In this document: piece by piece, positions 17,579 through 25,877 of the stretch | Layout: each line of letters begins with the position of its first letter | Position numbering within the stretch: the first letter of the stretch is position 1 | Source of the DNA: DASSFZ01 sp035292585 | GTDB lineage: Bacteria; Chloroflexota; Anaerolineae; Fen-1058 | DNA length: 64,000 nt | Assembly (NCBI GenBank): GCA_035292585.1 | Contig: DATDPU010000057.1 | Coordinates: 1 to 64,000, forward strand | Direction of reading: 5' to 3' | Translations under genes and position numbers: made by a program | The notes under the pieces: generated by a model | The model's input: the letters and a program-made list of their open reading frames with translations, nothing else | What the model was told of the DNA's origin: nothing | Database searches by the model: none

Positions 17579-18069
17579 GGGGTGAGCTTCCATACGCGCC
17601 AGCCGCATCGAGGACCCCAAACCCAATGCTCGCCGCGCCGCAGGACAATGCTTCCGTCTTGTAGATCGTCCCAGGCAATCCCAAACGCAATCGATGTGGC
17701 AAACGCCTCGGAATCGATCATCGCCATCGGCGGCTCGAAGTTCAGCCTGGACAACCGGGGGCGGCCCAGCGCCCGGCCCTGATAGCGGGCCATCCGGCTT
17801 TGCACGGCCTGCACCACCAGGTTATCGGCCCGGATGTCACTGAGATCGAGAAAGCGATTATCCCAAGCATGCCCCAGCGTCAGCACGCAAACCTGCTGCG
17901 GGCCGAGCTGCAGTTGCTCCGGCTTGAACGCGCCTCTGGCAAGTTCCTCAAGAAACTCCATCGCGACCAGCCAGGGCGCGCTGTCGGTGGGCGGCAGCAA
18001 GTCTTCGTTATAGAGCGATAACCACGGCGAAAATCCGGTCTGCATTGAGAATCTGGTGTCTCGGCGCAT
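17575..18069 (-). CDS. Unknown protein, 164 residues, ended by a mobile element
   Basis: I do not recognise a family. The protein is soluble, rich in Trp and Leu, with segments such as LPPTDSAPWLVAMEFLEELA near residue 25 and GEHWVWGPRCGWRVW at the end. The start ATG has a perfect AAGGAG eight bases upstream. It lies between the CHAT-STAND gene and the divergent sigma gene. The stop codon is the TAG of the CTAG end of the 131-bp element, so the natural C-terminus may have been lost or replaced. A link to the CHAT/sigma module is suggested by position only. Confidence 0.65.
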   Translation of the reverse strand: MRRDTRFSMQTGFSPWLSLYNEDLLPPTDSAPWLVAMEFLEELARGAFKPEQLQLGPQQVCVLTLGHAWDNRFLDLSDIRADNLVVQAVQSRMARYQGRALGRPRLSRLNFEPPMAMIDSEAFATSIAFGIAWDDLQDGSIVLRRGEHWVWGPRCGWRVWKLTP

Positions 18070-18237
18070 GCTCGCATCTCCTTCGATGAAGTGCTGTTTT
18101 CTGGCAAACGAGTTTCCGGCAGAAACTCGTGGATAAGACAGCTCTGAATTATTCGGTTTAGGTGGAGCGCTTTATACCGGCGGCGGAAATCCCCCTGAGC
18201 CAGACCGGAAGAATGTGCAAGAGGCCGTCACAACGCG

Positions 18238-18266
18238 TTGACTCGGATCACTCACTGTGCTACAGT
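18238..18266 (+). promoter_or_regulatory. Sigma-70-type promoter for the sigma/anti-sigma operon
   Basis: TTGACT at 18238-18243 and TACAGT at 18261-18266 are separated by exactly 17 bases. The predicted transcript start is near 18273, leaving a leader of about 120 bases that contains a 35-codon reading frame. Confidence 0.65.
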
Positions 18267-18289
18267 AGTGGGCGCTTGAGCTTGGCTGA

Positions 18290-18397
18290 ATGCCTGTAGC
18301 TATTAATACCGTCATGCCGGCACTTCTTGCGGCCCAGCGCAATGAATTGGAAATTGCCGGCTTCATCCCACCCCGAAATCGATGGTTAGAGCTATGA
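18290..18397 (+). CDS. Possible 35-residue leader peptide overlapping the sigma gene
   Basis: An ATG at 18290 opens a frame of 35 residues (MPVAINTVMPALLAAQRNEL at the start) that ends with TGA overlapping the sigma ATG as ATGA. It lies within the transcript expected from the promoter at 18238. No good ribosome site precedes it. It could couple translation of the sigma gene, or be chance. Confidence 0.35.
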   Translation: MPVAINTVMPALLAAQRNELEIAGFIPPRNRWLEL

Positions 18398-19263
18398 CCC
18401 AGATTCCCCTGCAGCCGATGACGGAATTGCCCCAGCTCTGCAAGCAACGTGTGAAGGTATCAGCCGCCCCCGCTCGACTGCGCAGCACGCAATTGTCCGA
18501 GACCGGGCTTGCCAGACAAGTGGCGCAGATTGTGCAGCACAACCTGGCGTCCGGACGCGCCCACCGGGTGATTGGTTGTGGTTCAGGCGTGGCCTGCCTG
18601 ACCCAGGGACAGATTGAGCAGTACATCGACCGGGTGATCGCGTGCTATCTGGATGAGTATCCGCGCGTCAAGCAGTTGGCCGAGGGAGACAGCTGCACCT
18701 GGCTGTGGCTGGTCGATCTGCTGGCCCGCCGCGCCTACCACATGCTGCAGCGCTGGCAGGTTTCGAGTTTGCAGGCGAACCAGGAGGCGGCCGATTTCGC
18801 GCAGCTGGCGTGTGAGTCGATCTCCCAGGCGCTATTTCCCTACGATGTGGCCTTCAGCGCCTGGGCGACGCTGATCTTGAAGAATCACGTGCGTAAGCGG
18901 TACACGCGCTCGCCTGACCTCATCGATCGCAACCCCTTCACCGAATCGCTGGACGCCATCCATAGTCTCCAACCGGAAAACAACCAATCGTTGTACGACA
19001 TGCTGGCCGATCCCTTGAGCGAGGCGCTCTTCAAGCAGGTCGATGATCAGGAGCAGCTCACCCAGGCCATCGCCTGCCTTTCCAGCCATACCCAACGAGA
19101 CGTCATCACTTTTTCATATTTGCACGGCTTGAGCGATGAGTTGATCGCCCGCCGCCTGGGCAAATCCAAACAAGCGGTCTATAACCTCCGCCACCGGGCG
19201 CTCCGGCAACTCCGAAACATCTTGGGAGCTGCCCCAAAAGATGCTGGCGCCAGTCCGCATTAG
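18394..19263 (+). CDS. Sigma-70-family (ECF-like) RNA polymerase sigma factor
   Basis: A 289-residue protein with a region-2-like helix set near 125-175 (ADFAQLACESISQALFPYDV, then AWATLILKNHVRKRYTR) and a region-4 helix-turn-helix near 225-275 (DVITFSYLHGLSDELIARRL, then SKQAVYNLRHRALRQLR). The N-terminal 110 residues are an extra segment not typical of minimal ECF factors. Starts at 18382 and 18394 are both open; 18394 is chosen because it overlaps the leader frame as ATGA. The following gene encodes a likely anti-sigma protein. Its promoter faces away from the CHAT gene. Confidence 0.8.
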   Translation: MTQIPLQPMTELPQLCKQRVKVSAAPARLRSTQLSETGLARQVAQIVQHNLASGRAHRVIGCGSGVACLTQGQIEQYIDRVIACYLDEYPRVKQLAEGDSCTWLWLVDLLARRAYHMLQRWQVSSLQANQEAADFAQLACESISQALFPYDVAFSAWATLILKNHVRKRYTRSPDLIDRNPFTESLDAIHSLQPENNQSLYDMLADPLSEALFKQVDDQEQLTQAIACLSSHTQRDVITFSYLHGLSDELIARRLGKSKQAVYNLRHRALRQLRNILGAAPKDAGASPH

Positions 19264-19312
19264 AGAAGCTTAGAGGGGGTTAGAAGAGAACAGCCCAGTG
19301 GAGGGTAACACC

Positions 19313-20056
19313 ATGAAATCAGCCTTGACCTGTGAGGAATGCCAGAGTGTGCTGGACGTGTATGTCGACGAAGAACTATCGGGGGCCGAGGTCCGCCAGC
19401 AGTATTTCGCGGTATGGCAGCACATCCAGACGTGCGCAAACTGTCGTGAGGATCATGAACTGCTCTACCAAATCCTGCGGCATGAACGCGACGAAGATTC
19501 CGCGCCGACCCTCACCTTTCCCACGCGCGCCCTCACCTTCCTGCAAGTTGGGGGCGATGCGGCGCGCTGGATCAGCCGCATTCGGTCGCGCCTGGCCGGC
19601 GATCCGTTTGGCTTGCACATCACCTTCAATCTCGATTACTTAAAAAGCCGGCTCGGTCTCCAGCCCGGTCTGAATCCCGTGCGCGTGTTCCGCTCGGCGG
19701 AATCGGTTTCAGCGCCTGATTCACCGTTTCTCATCGAGGATGTGCCCTTTGAAGAGCAGCGGCTGAATATCGAGATCACAGCGATACCCGACGCCGAACA
19801 TCCCGATTGGGTGACCTTGCAGGCGCTGCTTACCGGCAGCGGGACGCTGCCCGATCATTTGTGGGCCAAGCTGACCTGGGCCGGGCAAACCTATTCCACG
19901 CCCGTAAACCGGGTCAGTCCCTCAGAAGGTGAAGCGCGCATCAAGGAGGTCTCGCTGGCCGGCATCCGCGATGCATCGGAGGAGGGAGCAGCACAGTTTG
20001 CGATCGCCTTTGAGGTTCGCGACGCATACACCGATGATGACAGCCTCGCCGAATGA
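19313..20056 (+). CDS. Putative anti-sigma factor with Cys/His zinc motif
   Basis: A 247-residue soluble protein. The N-terminus reads CEECQSVLDVYVDEEL and then HIQTCANC, giving the H-x3-C-x2-C signature of zinc-binding anti-sigma (ZAS/zf-HC2) domains. There is no membrane segment; instead a helical linker and a beta-rich C-terminal domain from about residue 140 (RLNIEITAIPDAEHPDWVTL) follow. The ATG at 19313 has GGAGGG seven bases upstream. It comes right after a sigma gene, which supports an anti-sigma role. Because it is soluble, release of the sigma factor would need a cytosolic signal or protease; the nearby CHAT protein is a candidate by inference. Confidence 0.7.
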   Translation: MKSALTCEECQSVLDVYVDEELSGAEVRQQYFAVWQHIQTCANCREDHELLYQILRHERDEDSAPTLTFPTRALTFLQVGGDAARWISRIRSRLAGDPFGLHITFNLDYLKSRLGLQPGLNPVRVFRSAESVSAPDSPFLIEDVPFEEQRLNIEITAIPDAEHPDWVTLQALLTGSGTLPDHLWAKLTWAGQTYSTPVNRVSPSEGEARIKEVSLAGIRDASEEGAAQFAIAFEVRDAYTDDDSLAE

Positions 20057-20086
20057 GCTGACCTGCTCGCGCCCCTGGCAACCGAG

Positions 20087-20935
20087 ATGGAACCTAAGCG
20101 CCTGGAAACGGAACTGCGCGAGCGCTGTCATCGGTACACACTACAGACGCTGGCCGATCGAGGCTGGCAGTTGGTACAGGACGAGACTGGCTTCGTCGCC
20201 GAGGTGTGGGCCGAAGTCGGGCCTCGGCTGGTTGACGCACCGCAACCGGCGTTGAAAGCGATCGTCGAGCACGCGACGATCAAGTGCTACGGCCGGCTGT
20301 GGCACGCCGCCTGCCGGGCTACCGGGACGGCGCGGCAGCGCCGCGCGTTCGAAGAACTGTTTACCTTTCTGTATCGCGTCGCTTACAACCGCGCGAATTA
20401 CGATCAGTACCTGGCGGAGGAATGCGCCCAGCAGGCGCTGCTTAAGATTTGGCAGAATTGCGATCGGATCGAGGACCCAGGCAGCTTCATGTGGTGGGCG
20501 CTCCGGATCGTGAACAACGAAGTGAACCGGGCCTTCGCGAGGGGCAGCCGGCGAGTTCACGCGCCATCGACCGGCCAGAATACCTGGCAAGACGTCGAGA
20601 TCAGCTGGAGCGACCTGCAAGTCGAAGGAGACGATTCGGACGCAGGTGGACACTACCTCACCGGCTCGGCGCACTTGAACGGCACGGCGATGAATCGAGA
20701 ACCGGTTATGACCGCTGACATTCGCGCCCGGCTTGAAACCGCCATCCGCGACTGTCTCGACAACGAGCGCCATCGGGCGGTGATCATCAAGACCTTCCTC
20801 GAAGCGAAAAGCCGTGAGGAGGTCGCCCGCGAGCTGGACACGACGCCGCAAATCGTTTCCGTTTTCAAGCAGCGCGGCCTGAAGCATCTGGAGGCGTGCG
20901 AGGACTTCGTGGCCGTGTTGGAAGAACTGCTCTGA
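20087..20935 (+). CDS. Second sigma-70-family-like protein
   Basis: A 282-residue protein with a sigma region-2-like segment near 85-150 (LFTFLYRVAYNRANYDQYLA, EECAQQALLKIWQNCDRIED, SFMWWALRIVNNEVNRAF) and a region-4-like C-terminus (SREEVARELDTTPQIVSVFK). Between them is a low-complexity linker of about 50 residues. It starts 30 bases after the first anti-sigma gene and is followed 20 bases later by another protein with an H-x3-C-x2-C motif, so the operon repeats the sigma/anti-sigma order twice. Sequence identity between the two sigma proteins is low. Confidence 0.75.
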   Translation: MEPKRLETELRERCHRYTLQTLADRGWQLVQDETGFVAEVWAEVGPRLVDAPQPALKAIVEHATIKCYGRLWHAACRATGTARQRRAFEELFTFLYRVAYNRANYDQYLAEECAQQALLKIWQNCDRIEDPGSFMWWALRIVNNEVNRAFARGSRRVHAPSTGQNTWQDVEISWSDLQVEGDDSDAGGHYLTGSAHLNGTAMNREPVMTADIRARLETAIRDCLDNERHRAVIIKTFLEAKSREEVARELDTTPQIVSVFKQRGLKHLEACEDFVAVLEELL

Positions 20936-20955
20936 GCCGGCAGGAGGATCACATC

Positions 20956-21738
20956 ATGGCGAACGATCAAGCGCATGCCGCGCGCCTGCAACGCCTCAGC
21001 GAGCGCCTGAGCGCCAGCTCTGCGCCTGAAGCGGTTCGCCATTTCACGCGCGCCGTGCTCGGCCTGGCCGATCCAGACTTGTCGCACGCCGCATTCCAGT
21101 CTCGGCTGCCCGGCTACGTCGCCGCTGAGATCGGCGGCCTGCCGGCGGGCGCGCTGTACCCCGACCTGAAACGGCATCTCGATCTGTGCGCCGGCTGCGA
21201 AGCGGACTACCTGAACTTGCTGGAAGTTGCGCTGCTCGAACGCGCCGGGAAACTCCCTGCCCCGATCTTTACTCCCCGCCCCGACCTATCCTTTCTCCCG
21301 CAACAGGTCTCGCTGCCCGGCTTCGTGCGCACGCTCGCGCAAGACCTGGTCAGCGCGCTCAGACCGAATCGGCTGGACGAATTCCGCAAGGCGGCCGATG
21401 CATTTTTCGACGCCGTCGCACGCCAGGGTGGCCGCCTGATTCCGGTGCGGGCCGATCTGGGCGAAGCGCTCGGCTTCGAGGCAGGCCGCGTGCCCGATGC
21501 CGTGTTGATGCTGGCCGCTACACAGCTCGCCACGCAGTCGCTCATCGAGACGCTGACGCCGCAGGAGATTCAGACCCAGGCAACCGGCGGACAACTGCGC
21601 CAAACCCTGCTCGATCAGGCCGAACGCTCGGCGCAGAAAGTCGGGCTGGAAGCGCAAGCCGCGCGTGAGTTCGCCGAAAAGTACGCCGACTTACTCCTGC
21701 GCGATCCCGATGCGTTGCAGGCGCTCTCGACCGCATGA
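20956..21738 (+). CDS. Second putative anti-sigma protein
   Basis: A 260-residue soluble protein. Near residue 75 it carries LKRHLDLCAGCEADYLNLLE, the H-x3-C-x2-C half of an anti-sigma zinc domain. The rest is mostly helical with no membrane span. The start ATG has AGGAGG; the open frame upstream to 20896 overlaps the sigma gene and is not favoured. Its place after the second sigma gene mirrors the first pair. The function is inferred from motif and order only. Confidence 0.65.
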   Translation: MANDQAHAARLQRLSERLSASSAPEAVRHFTRAVLGLADPDLSHAAFQSRLPGYVAAEIGGLPAGALYPDLKRHLDLCAGCEADYLNLLEVALLERAGKLPAPIFTPRPDLSFLPQQVSLPGFVRTLAQDLVSALRPNRLDEFRKAADAFFDAVARQGGRLIPVRADLGEALGFEAGRVPDAVLMLAATQLATQSLIETLTPQEIQTQATGGQLRQTLLDQAERSAQKVGLEAQAAREFAEKYADLLLRDPDALQALSTA

Positions 21739-21745
21739 AGCGTAT

Positions 21746-21790
21746 TTAGCCTCTCGTGGGCGGGCACGAGGCCCTATGCTACGGCTAAAC
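21746..21790. repeat. Dispersed hairpin of the TAGCCTCTCGTGGGC type
   Basis: The segment reads TTTAGCCTCTCGTGGGCGGG followed by CACGAGGCCCTATGCTACGG and folds on itself. Related hairpins occur inside 2633-2764, in each unit of the 31396-32034 array and near 46893-46955. Confidence 0.55.
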
Positions 21791-21800
21791 TAAATCCTAT

Positions 21801-21892
21801 AGGACTTACGCAGTTGGTGCGGCAGTTGCACTGCCGCCGCCCCATCTGCCGCAGTACAACTGCGGCAGGAACATGCAACTGCGTAAGTCCTG
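21801..21892. mobile_element. 92-bp inverted-repeat element with 6-bp target duplication
   Basis: AGGACTTACGCAGTT at 21801-21815 is inverted at 21877-21891 (AACTGCGTAAGTCCT). TCCTAT flanks both sides (21795-21800 and 21893-21898), consistent with a target-site duplication. The interior has nested CAGTTGCACTG hairpins. The ends resemble those of the element at 41665. Confidence 0.75.
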
Positions 21893-21903
21893 TCCTATTG
21901 TCA

Positions 21904-22536
21904 TTAGCCCCTCATCCCCACCGCGTATTTCAGCTGCCGCACTTCTCGATCGGTCAGGTCGCGCCACGCGCCGGGCTGCAAACCCCACACGCTGAGATCG
22001 CCGATCGCCACCCGCACCAGGCGCAGCGTAGGAAATCCGACCGCCGCGGTCATACGGCGCAACTGCCGCTTCTTGCCTTCGTGCAGAACGACTTTCAACC
22101 AGGTGGTGGGGTGGTATGCGCGCACAGGTTTGGGGCGCGGGGGTAGATCGGGTTCAGGGATGATCTCAACTTCCGCTGGCTGAGTCTGGCGACCCCGGAC
22201 AATCATCCCACGCCGGATCGGGTCGAGCACGCGATCAGCCGGTATCCCTTCAACCTGGACGTAGTACGTTCTGGGATGATGAAAGTAAGGATCGGTTAAA
22301 CGGTGGGCCAGATCGCCATCGTCAGTGAGCAGCAGCAAGCCTTCGCTGTCGTAATCCAGGCGACCGGCCGCGTAAACGCCCGGCGCCGGGACGTAAGCGG
22401 CAAGCGCGGGCCGCCCTTCCGGATCGGTGAAGGAGGACAACACTTCGTAGGGTTTATAGAAAGCGATGTAGCGTGGCACAGGGCAAAGATAACAGAGATG
22501 CGCGGCGGCGACAAGCCGCGAACTTGAAGTCGGCAT
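21904..22536 (-). CDS. Pseudouridine synthase, RluE/RsuA family
   Basis: A 210-residue rRNA pseudouridine synthase lacking an S4 domain, like RluE. The catalytic motif GRLDYDSEGLLLLTDDG contains the active Asp near residue 60, and RTYYVQVEG and KKRQLRRMTAAVGFPTLRLV are the usual later motifs. It isomerises a uridine in ribosomal RNA, most likely 23S. The core begins at PRYIAFYKP; the first 18 residues are not conserved-looking, and a GTG at that point is an alternative start. It is a single gene, convergent with the sigma operon. Confidence 0.9.
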   Translation of the reverse strand: MPTSSSRLVAAAHLCYLCPVPRYIAFYKPYEVLSSFTDPEGRPALAAYVPAPGVYAAGRLDYDSEGLLLLTDDGDLAHRLTDPYFHHPRTYYVQVEGIPADRVLDPIRRGMIVRGRQTQPAEVEIIPEPDLPPRPKPVRAYHPTTWLKVVLHEGKKRQLRRMTAAVGFPTLRLVRVAIGDLSVWGLQPGAWRDLTDREVRQLKYAVGMRG

Positions 22537-22690
22537 ATAATTGCGACAGTGAGAATAGCCGCAAGAGACATCAGCCCTCTCCGCGCCCTTTGCGCGCTCG
22601 GCGGTTAATCAGACTTCTCGCACTGCGACGGCAGCAGTCCAACTGCCGCCTTAACCAGAACCTCGGCGGTCTATCGAGAAAGGAGCAGCC

Positions 22691-22999
22691 ATGCTCATCG
22701 TCCATGTTCACGTCCACGTCAAGCCCGATCAAGTTGAGGCGTTCAAGCGAGCGACGATCGCGAATGCACGCCAGAGCGCCCAGGAGCCGGGCATCGCCCG
22801 CTTCGACGTGATCCAACAGGCGGATGATGCGACGCGCTTCATACTGGTCGAGGTCTACCGCACGCCCGACGATCCCGCCCGGCACAAGCAGACCGCGCAC
22901 TACGCGACCTGGCGCGACACGGTCGAACCGCTGATGGCGGAGCCCCGGGCAAGTGTGAAGTACACGAACGTCTTTCCAGAAGATAGCGGCTGGGGTTAA
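22691..22999 (+). CDS. Antibiotic biosynthesis monooxygenase (ABM) domain protein
   Basis: A 102-residue single ABM-domain protein, a dimeric ferredoxin-like fold (YgiN/LsrG type). Features are the N-terminal strand MLIVHVHVHVKPDQVEAF, the helix RQSAQEPGIARFDV and the segment HKQTAHYATWRDTV with conserved His. The ATG has AAAGGAG upstream. Members act as small cofactor-free oxygenases or isomerases. It is followed by a decayed alcohol dehydrogenase tail. Confidence 0.88.
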   Translation: MLIVHVHVHVKPDQVEAFKRATIANARQSAQEPGIARFDVIQQADDATRFILVEVYRTPDDPARHKQTAHYATWRDTVEPLMAEPRASVKYTNVFPEDSGWG

Positions 23000-23002
23000 A
23001 GC

Positions 23003-23163
23003 ATGCGTTTCGAGTTCGCTGCGGCGTGACCGAAGCGGATTTCCCAACCCTCGTCGCTCAAGCGCGGCGGGCCAGCAGCATGCGGGGCAACCCAATCGCG
23101 CTGACCAGCGAGAAACTCACGGCGATCCTCCGGCAGGCACTCCAAGGGCTTGTCAAGAAATAA
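23003..23163 (+). pseudogene. C-terminal remnant of an iron-containing alcohol dehydrogenase
   Basis: From GTG at 23026 the frame gives VTEADFPTLVAQARRASSMR followed by GNPIALTSEKLTAILRQAL, which matches the C-terminal helices of Fe-type alcohol dehydrogenases (nPr-lT--di--il--al pattern). Nothing of the N-terminal 300 or more residues is present upstream. The frame ends at TAA inside the inverted repeat of a small element starting near 23145, so that element also cut its end. It is not expected to be functional. Confidence 0.7.
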
Positions 23164-23268
23164 CTCCGCACTTTCGCGCTCCCGCCGGATGACAATCCGG
23201 CGGCTGGAAACGGCGGATTGTCATCCGCCTTGAGCCTCAAACTGGGAAGTTATTCTTTGACGAGTCCT
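23145..23268. mobile_element. About 124-bp inverted-repeat element with inner hairpins
   Basis: The left end GGGCTTGTCAAGAAATAACT and right end AGTTATTCTTTGACGAGTCC are inverted with a few mismatches. Inside are two perfect stems, CCGCCGGAT-GACA-ATCCGGCGG and GGCGGAT-TGTC-ATCCGCC. It lies on the end of the Fe-ADH remnant. It is a non-autonomous element by structure. Confidence 0.65.
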
Positions 23269-23346
23269 AAGTCAGTCGCCGGAAGTGCGTTACAGGTTGA
23301 CTGTGCGAGTTCCGCCGCAGTTGCACTGCGGCGTTCAGCTCGAAAT

Positions 23347-23408
23347 GAGAAACCGGGTTTCTCACCCTCTTCACTTCGTTCGAGGGCCTTCGGGAAACCC
23401 GGTTTCTA
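23347..23408. repeat. AAACCCGGTTT palindrome pair
   Basis: GAGAAACCGGGTTTCTC at 23347-23363 and GGGAAACCCGGTTTCT at 23393-23407 are each self-complementary and also pair with each other. It is the same family as 40860-40892. It lies just downstream of the ABC permease gene and may end that transcript. Confidence 0.6.
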
Positions 23409-23430
23409 TCACTTCACACTTGATGATGGC

Positions 23431-24651
23431 TTACCGTCTGATCTCTTGAAGCACGCGCCGCCAGTTCAGGCTGCCGGTCGCCAGCAGCGTATCGGCGCGG
23501 AAGAAACGCGCCGCCAGCAGCACGAAGAGATATGTCGTCACCGCCAGGCCAAACAGGCCTAGCAACAACTGCTCGGTCGGCACATCACCGGACACCATCC
23601 GCGTCAGCATCGAGGTCGGCGCTGTCAACGGGAACAGGCTGAGAAACAGCGCCAGCGCGCCGTTCGGCGCCTGGATCAGCGCGTTGCTCAACCATAGCGG
23701 GACCATCAGCGGTAGCATCAAGATGAACGTGAACTGCGTTCCCTCGCGCGTGTTGGGGGCCAGCGCGCCGAGCGCGCCCAGCGCCGACGCATACAGCAGG
23801 TATCCTAACAAGAAGTAAGGCACGGCCCAGGCAATGAGATTCGGCGGGAGCTGGAACGACGATTCGGCATTGAGCAACGGCGCGCCGCGACTGAGCGCCA
23901 GATAGCCCACTCCCAGCCACACCGCCATCTGCAACAACGCCACCAATCCCAGGCCGACGACCTTGCCCAACATCAGCTCGCGGGGTCTGACGCTCAGCAG
24001 CAGCACTTCGACCGTGCGGTTCTCTTTTTCCTTAGCCACGCTTTGCAGCATGAAGCCGCTGCTCATGGTGAGCACGAAGAAGAACACGAACATCACCCCA
24101 AACGGCACAAAGAATTGGAGCGCGCTGTCGCCGCCTTGCGCATCGGGGGCGAGGCCCCGGCTGTTCACGGCGGTGATCGGATCCGCCAGCGCGCGGGCCA
24201 CCTCCGCATCGCCGGCGAGATTCAGGTTGATGATGTACTCGAACAGCGAAACGCCGGTGAAAGTCGTGAACGGCGTGAACTGGCTATCGACCAGCACGAC
24301 GTGGCCGGTTTCGAGATAGTCCGCCGGGAGCACGTAATACTGTTTCAACGTCCCGGCTTGCAGCGCGGCCTGAGCCGCCGCTTCATCCGGGAATTTCCGG
24401 ATCAGCTGCGGCGGGAACTGCGGCGGCAGCTGCGCGATCAGGCCGGCCATATCGACATAGCCGATCGGCGGCTCGTCGCCGGTCGGCACAAACGACTCGA
24501 TGCTGTCTTCTAGCACGTTCTGGGCCAACGCCTGCGAGCCGAAACTCAGCGCGATAATCAGCGCGGGCAGCAAAAAGGTCATGAGCCAGAACGAGCGCTT
24601 GTTCAGCGTGTTGCGCGCTTCGTATTTGATGACGAGCAATGTATTGCGCAT
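23431..24651 (-). CDS. ABC-2 type permease (NatB-like), second of pair
   Basis: A 406-residue membrane protein of the NatB/YhaP family. One N-terminal membrane helix (SFWLMTFLLPALIIALSFGS) is followed by a large extracytoplasmic domain to about residue 170, then five or more helices. The segment MSSGFMLQSVAKEKENRTVE is the typical cytoplasmic coupling motif. It starts 14 bases after the previous permease gene. Together with it and the ATPase it forms an exporter, perhaps for sodium or a small molecule; the substrate is unknown. Confidence 0.88.
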   Translation of the reverse strand: MRNTLLVIKYEARNTLNKRSFWLMTFLLPALIIALSFGSQALAQNVLEDSIESFVPTGDEPPIGYVDMAGLIAQLPPQFPPQLIRKFPDEAAAQAALQAGTLKQYYVLPADYLETGHVVLVDSQFTPFTTFTGVSLFEYIINLNLAGDAEVARALADPITAVNSRGLAPDAQGGDSALQFFVPFGVMFVFFFVLTMSSGFMLQSVAKEKENRTVEVLLLSVRPRELMLGKVVGLGLVALLQMAVWLGVGYLALSRGAPLLNAESSFQLPPNLIAWAVPYFLLGYLLYASALGALGALAPNTREGTQFTFILMLPLMVPLWLSNALIQAPNGALALFLSLFPLTAPTSMLTRMVSGDVPTEQLLLGLFGLAVTTYLFVLLAARFFRADTLLATGSLNWRRVLQEIRR

Positions 24652-24665
24652 GTGTCACCTCTCGT

Positions 24666-25877
24666 TCAGTGCGCTCTGGCGCGCACGGCCTGGATGACCG
24701 AGCGCAGCTCGAGCCGCTGCCCGTAGCGTAGCATGCCCAGGCGCATGATCCGCGCCGCCGCCGCCAGGCTCAGCCCGGCCGACGCTACCAGCAGGACCCA
24801 GGCGAGGATCAGCTGCCAGTCCGGGATCAGCGTGGAACCCCAGCGCAACGTGATGGTGATGAACGACGTCGTGGGGAACAGCGTCAGCGCAACCAGCAGC
24901 GGGCTATCGGGAGTGGAGAAGATCAGCACGATGAAAAAGTAGGGCAGCGTGAATAACAAGTTTAAGAGACCCGCGATCTGCTGCCCCTGCTGGGTCTCGG
25001 TGACCACACCGCCCACGGCGATCATCATGGCGGCGATCAGGACGTAGGCCGGGAAGAAAAACGCCAGCGACACCAGCAGAAAACTTCCCGGCGCCTCCAG
25101 CGTCTGCAAAAACTCGATGTACGGCGACCCGACCGCCAGCGTGGCGCCGGCCGCCGCCGCCCAGATCAACAGTTGCGTCAGCGCCACCGCGATCAACCCC
25201 AGCGCTTTCCCGGCGATGAGCTGCTCCGGCGTCAACGACGTGATCATGATCTCCATCGTGCGGTTTTCTTTTTCAGCCGTCATGGCTTGCAACAGATAAC
25301 CGGCGGAGGAGAAGACGGCGAAGGTGAACAGCAGGCCCACCAGCATCGGCAACAAGAAGTTGCCAAACTCATCGCTGCGCAATTCGCGGCTGCCGTCAGC
25401 CGAACGCAACGTGATCTCGGTGCCCTCCAGCACGCGCGTCCGAGCCGGTGGCGGCAGATCGGCCGCGAGATTCGCGCGCACGAACGCCGCGAAATCCGAT
25501 TCGATGGAATCGTCCGGCGATTGCTCCCAGTAAAACAGCTCGACTGCGCGCGATTCCAGGTAGTCTTCGGGCACGACGACGAAGGCCTGGATCGACTCGG
25601 CTTCGAGCGCCGCCTGCGCGGCCGCCTCGTCTAGGAACGCGCGCAACTCGGCGCGCGGGCGATCCTCGCGCGGCTGCGGCTGAATCCCGGCGGCCAACAA
25701 GCCGGAATGATCCACATAGCCCAACGGCCGCTCATCGCGGCTGCCGAGCGCCGTGACAATGCTGATGGCCATGATGGCGACCAGGAACAGCGGAATGCCC
25801 AAGGTTGCCAGCACAAACGATCGGCGGCGCGCGATCTTGAGGTACTCGTGTTTGGCCACCAACCATAGCCTATGCAT
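24666..25877 (-). CDS. ABC-2 type permease (NatB-like), first of pair
   Basis: A 403-residue permease built like its downstream neighbour: an N-terminal helix after the KHEYLKIARRRSFVLATLGI segment, a soluble domain, the coupling motif MTAEKENRTMEIMITSLTPE, and about five C-terminal helices. The ATG at 25877 overlaps the ATPase stop codon (ATGCATAG), which indicates translational coupling and fixes the start. The longer open frame upstream lies inside the ATPase gene and is rejected. Confidence 0.88.
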   Translation of the reverse strand: MHRLWLVAKHEYLKIARRRSFVLATLGIPLFLVAIMAISIVTALGSRDERPLGYVDHSGLLAAGIQPQPREDRPRAELRAFLDEAAAQAALEAESIQAFVVVPEDYLESRAVELFYWEQSPDDSIESDFAAFVRANLAADLPPPARTRVLEGTEITLRSADGSRELRSDEFGNFLLPMLVGLLFTFAVFSSAGYLLQAMTAEKENRTMEIMITSLTPEQLIAGKALGLIAVALTQLLIWAAAAGATLAVGSPYIEFLQTLEAPGSFLLVSLAFFFPAYVLIAAMMIAVGGVVTETQQGQQIAGLLNLLFTLPYFFIVLIFSTPDSPLLVALTLFPTTSFITITLRWGSTLIPDWQLILAWVLLVASAGLSLAAAARIMRLGMLRYGQRLELRSVIQAVRARAH

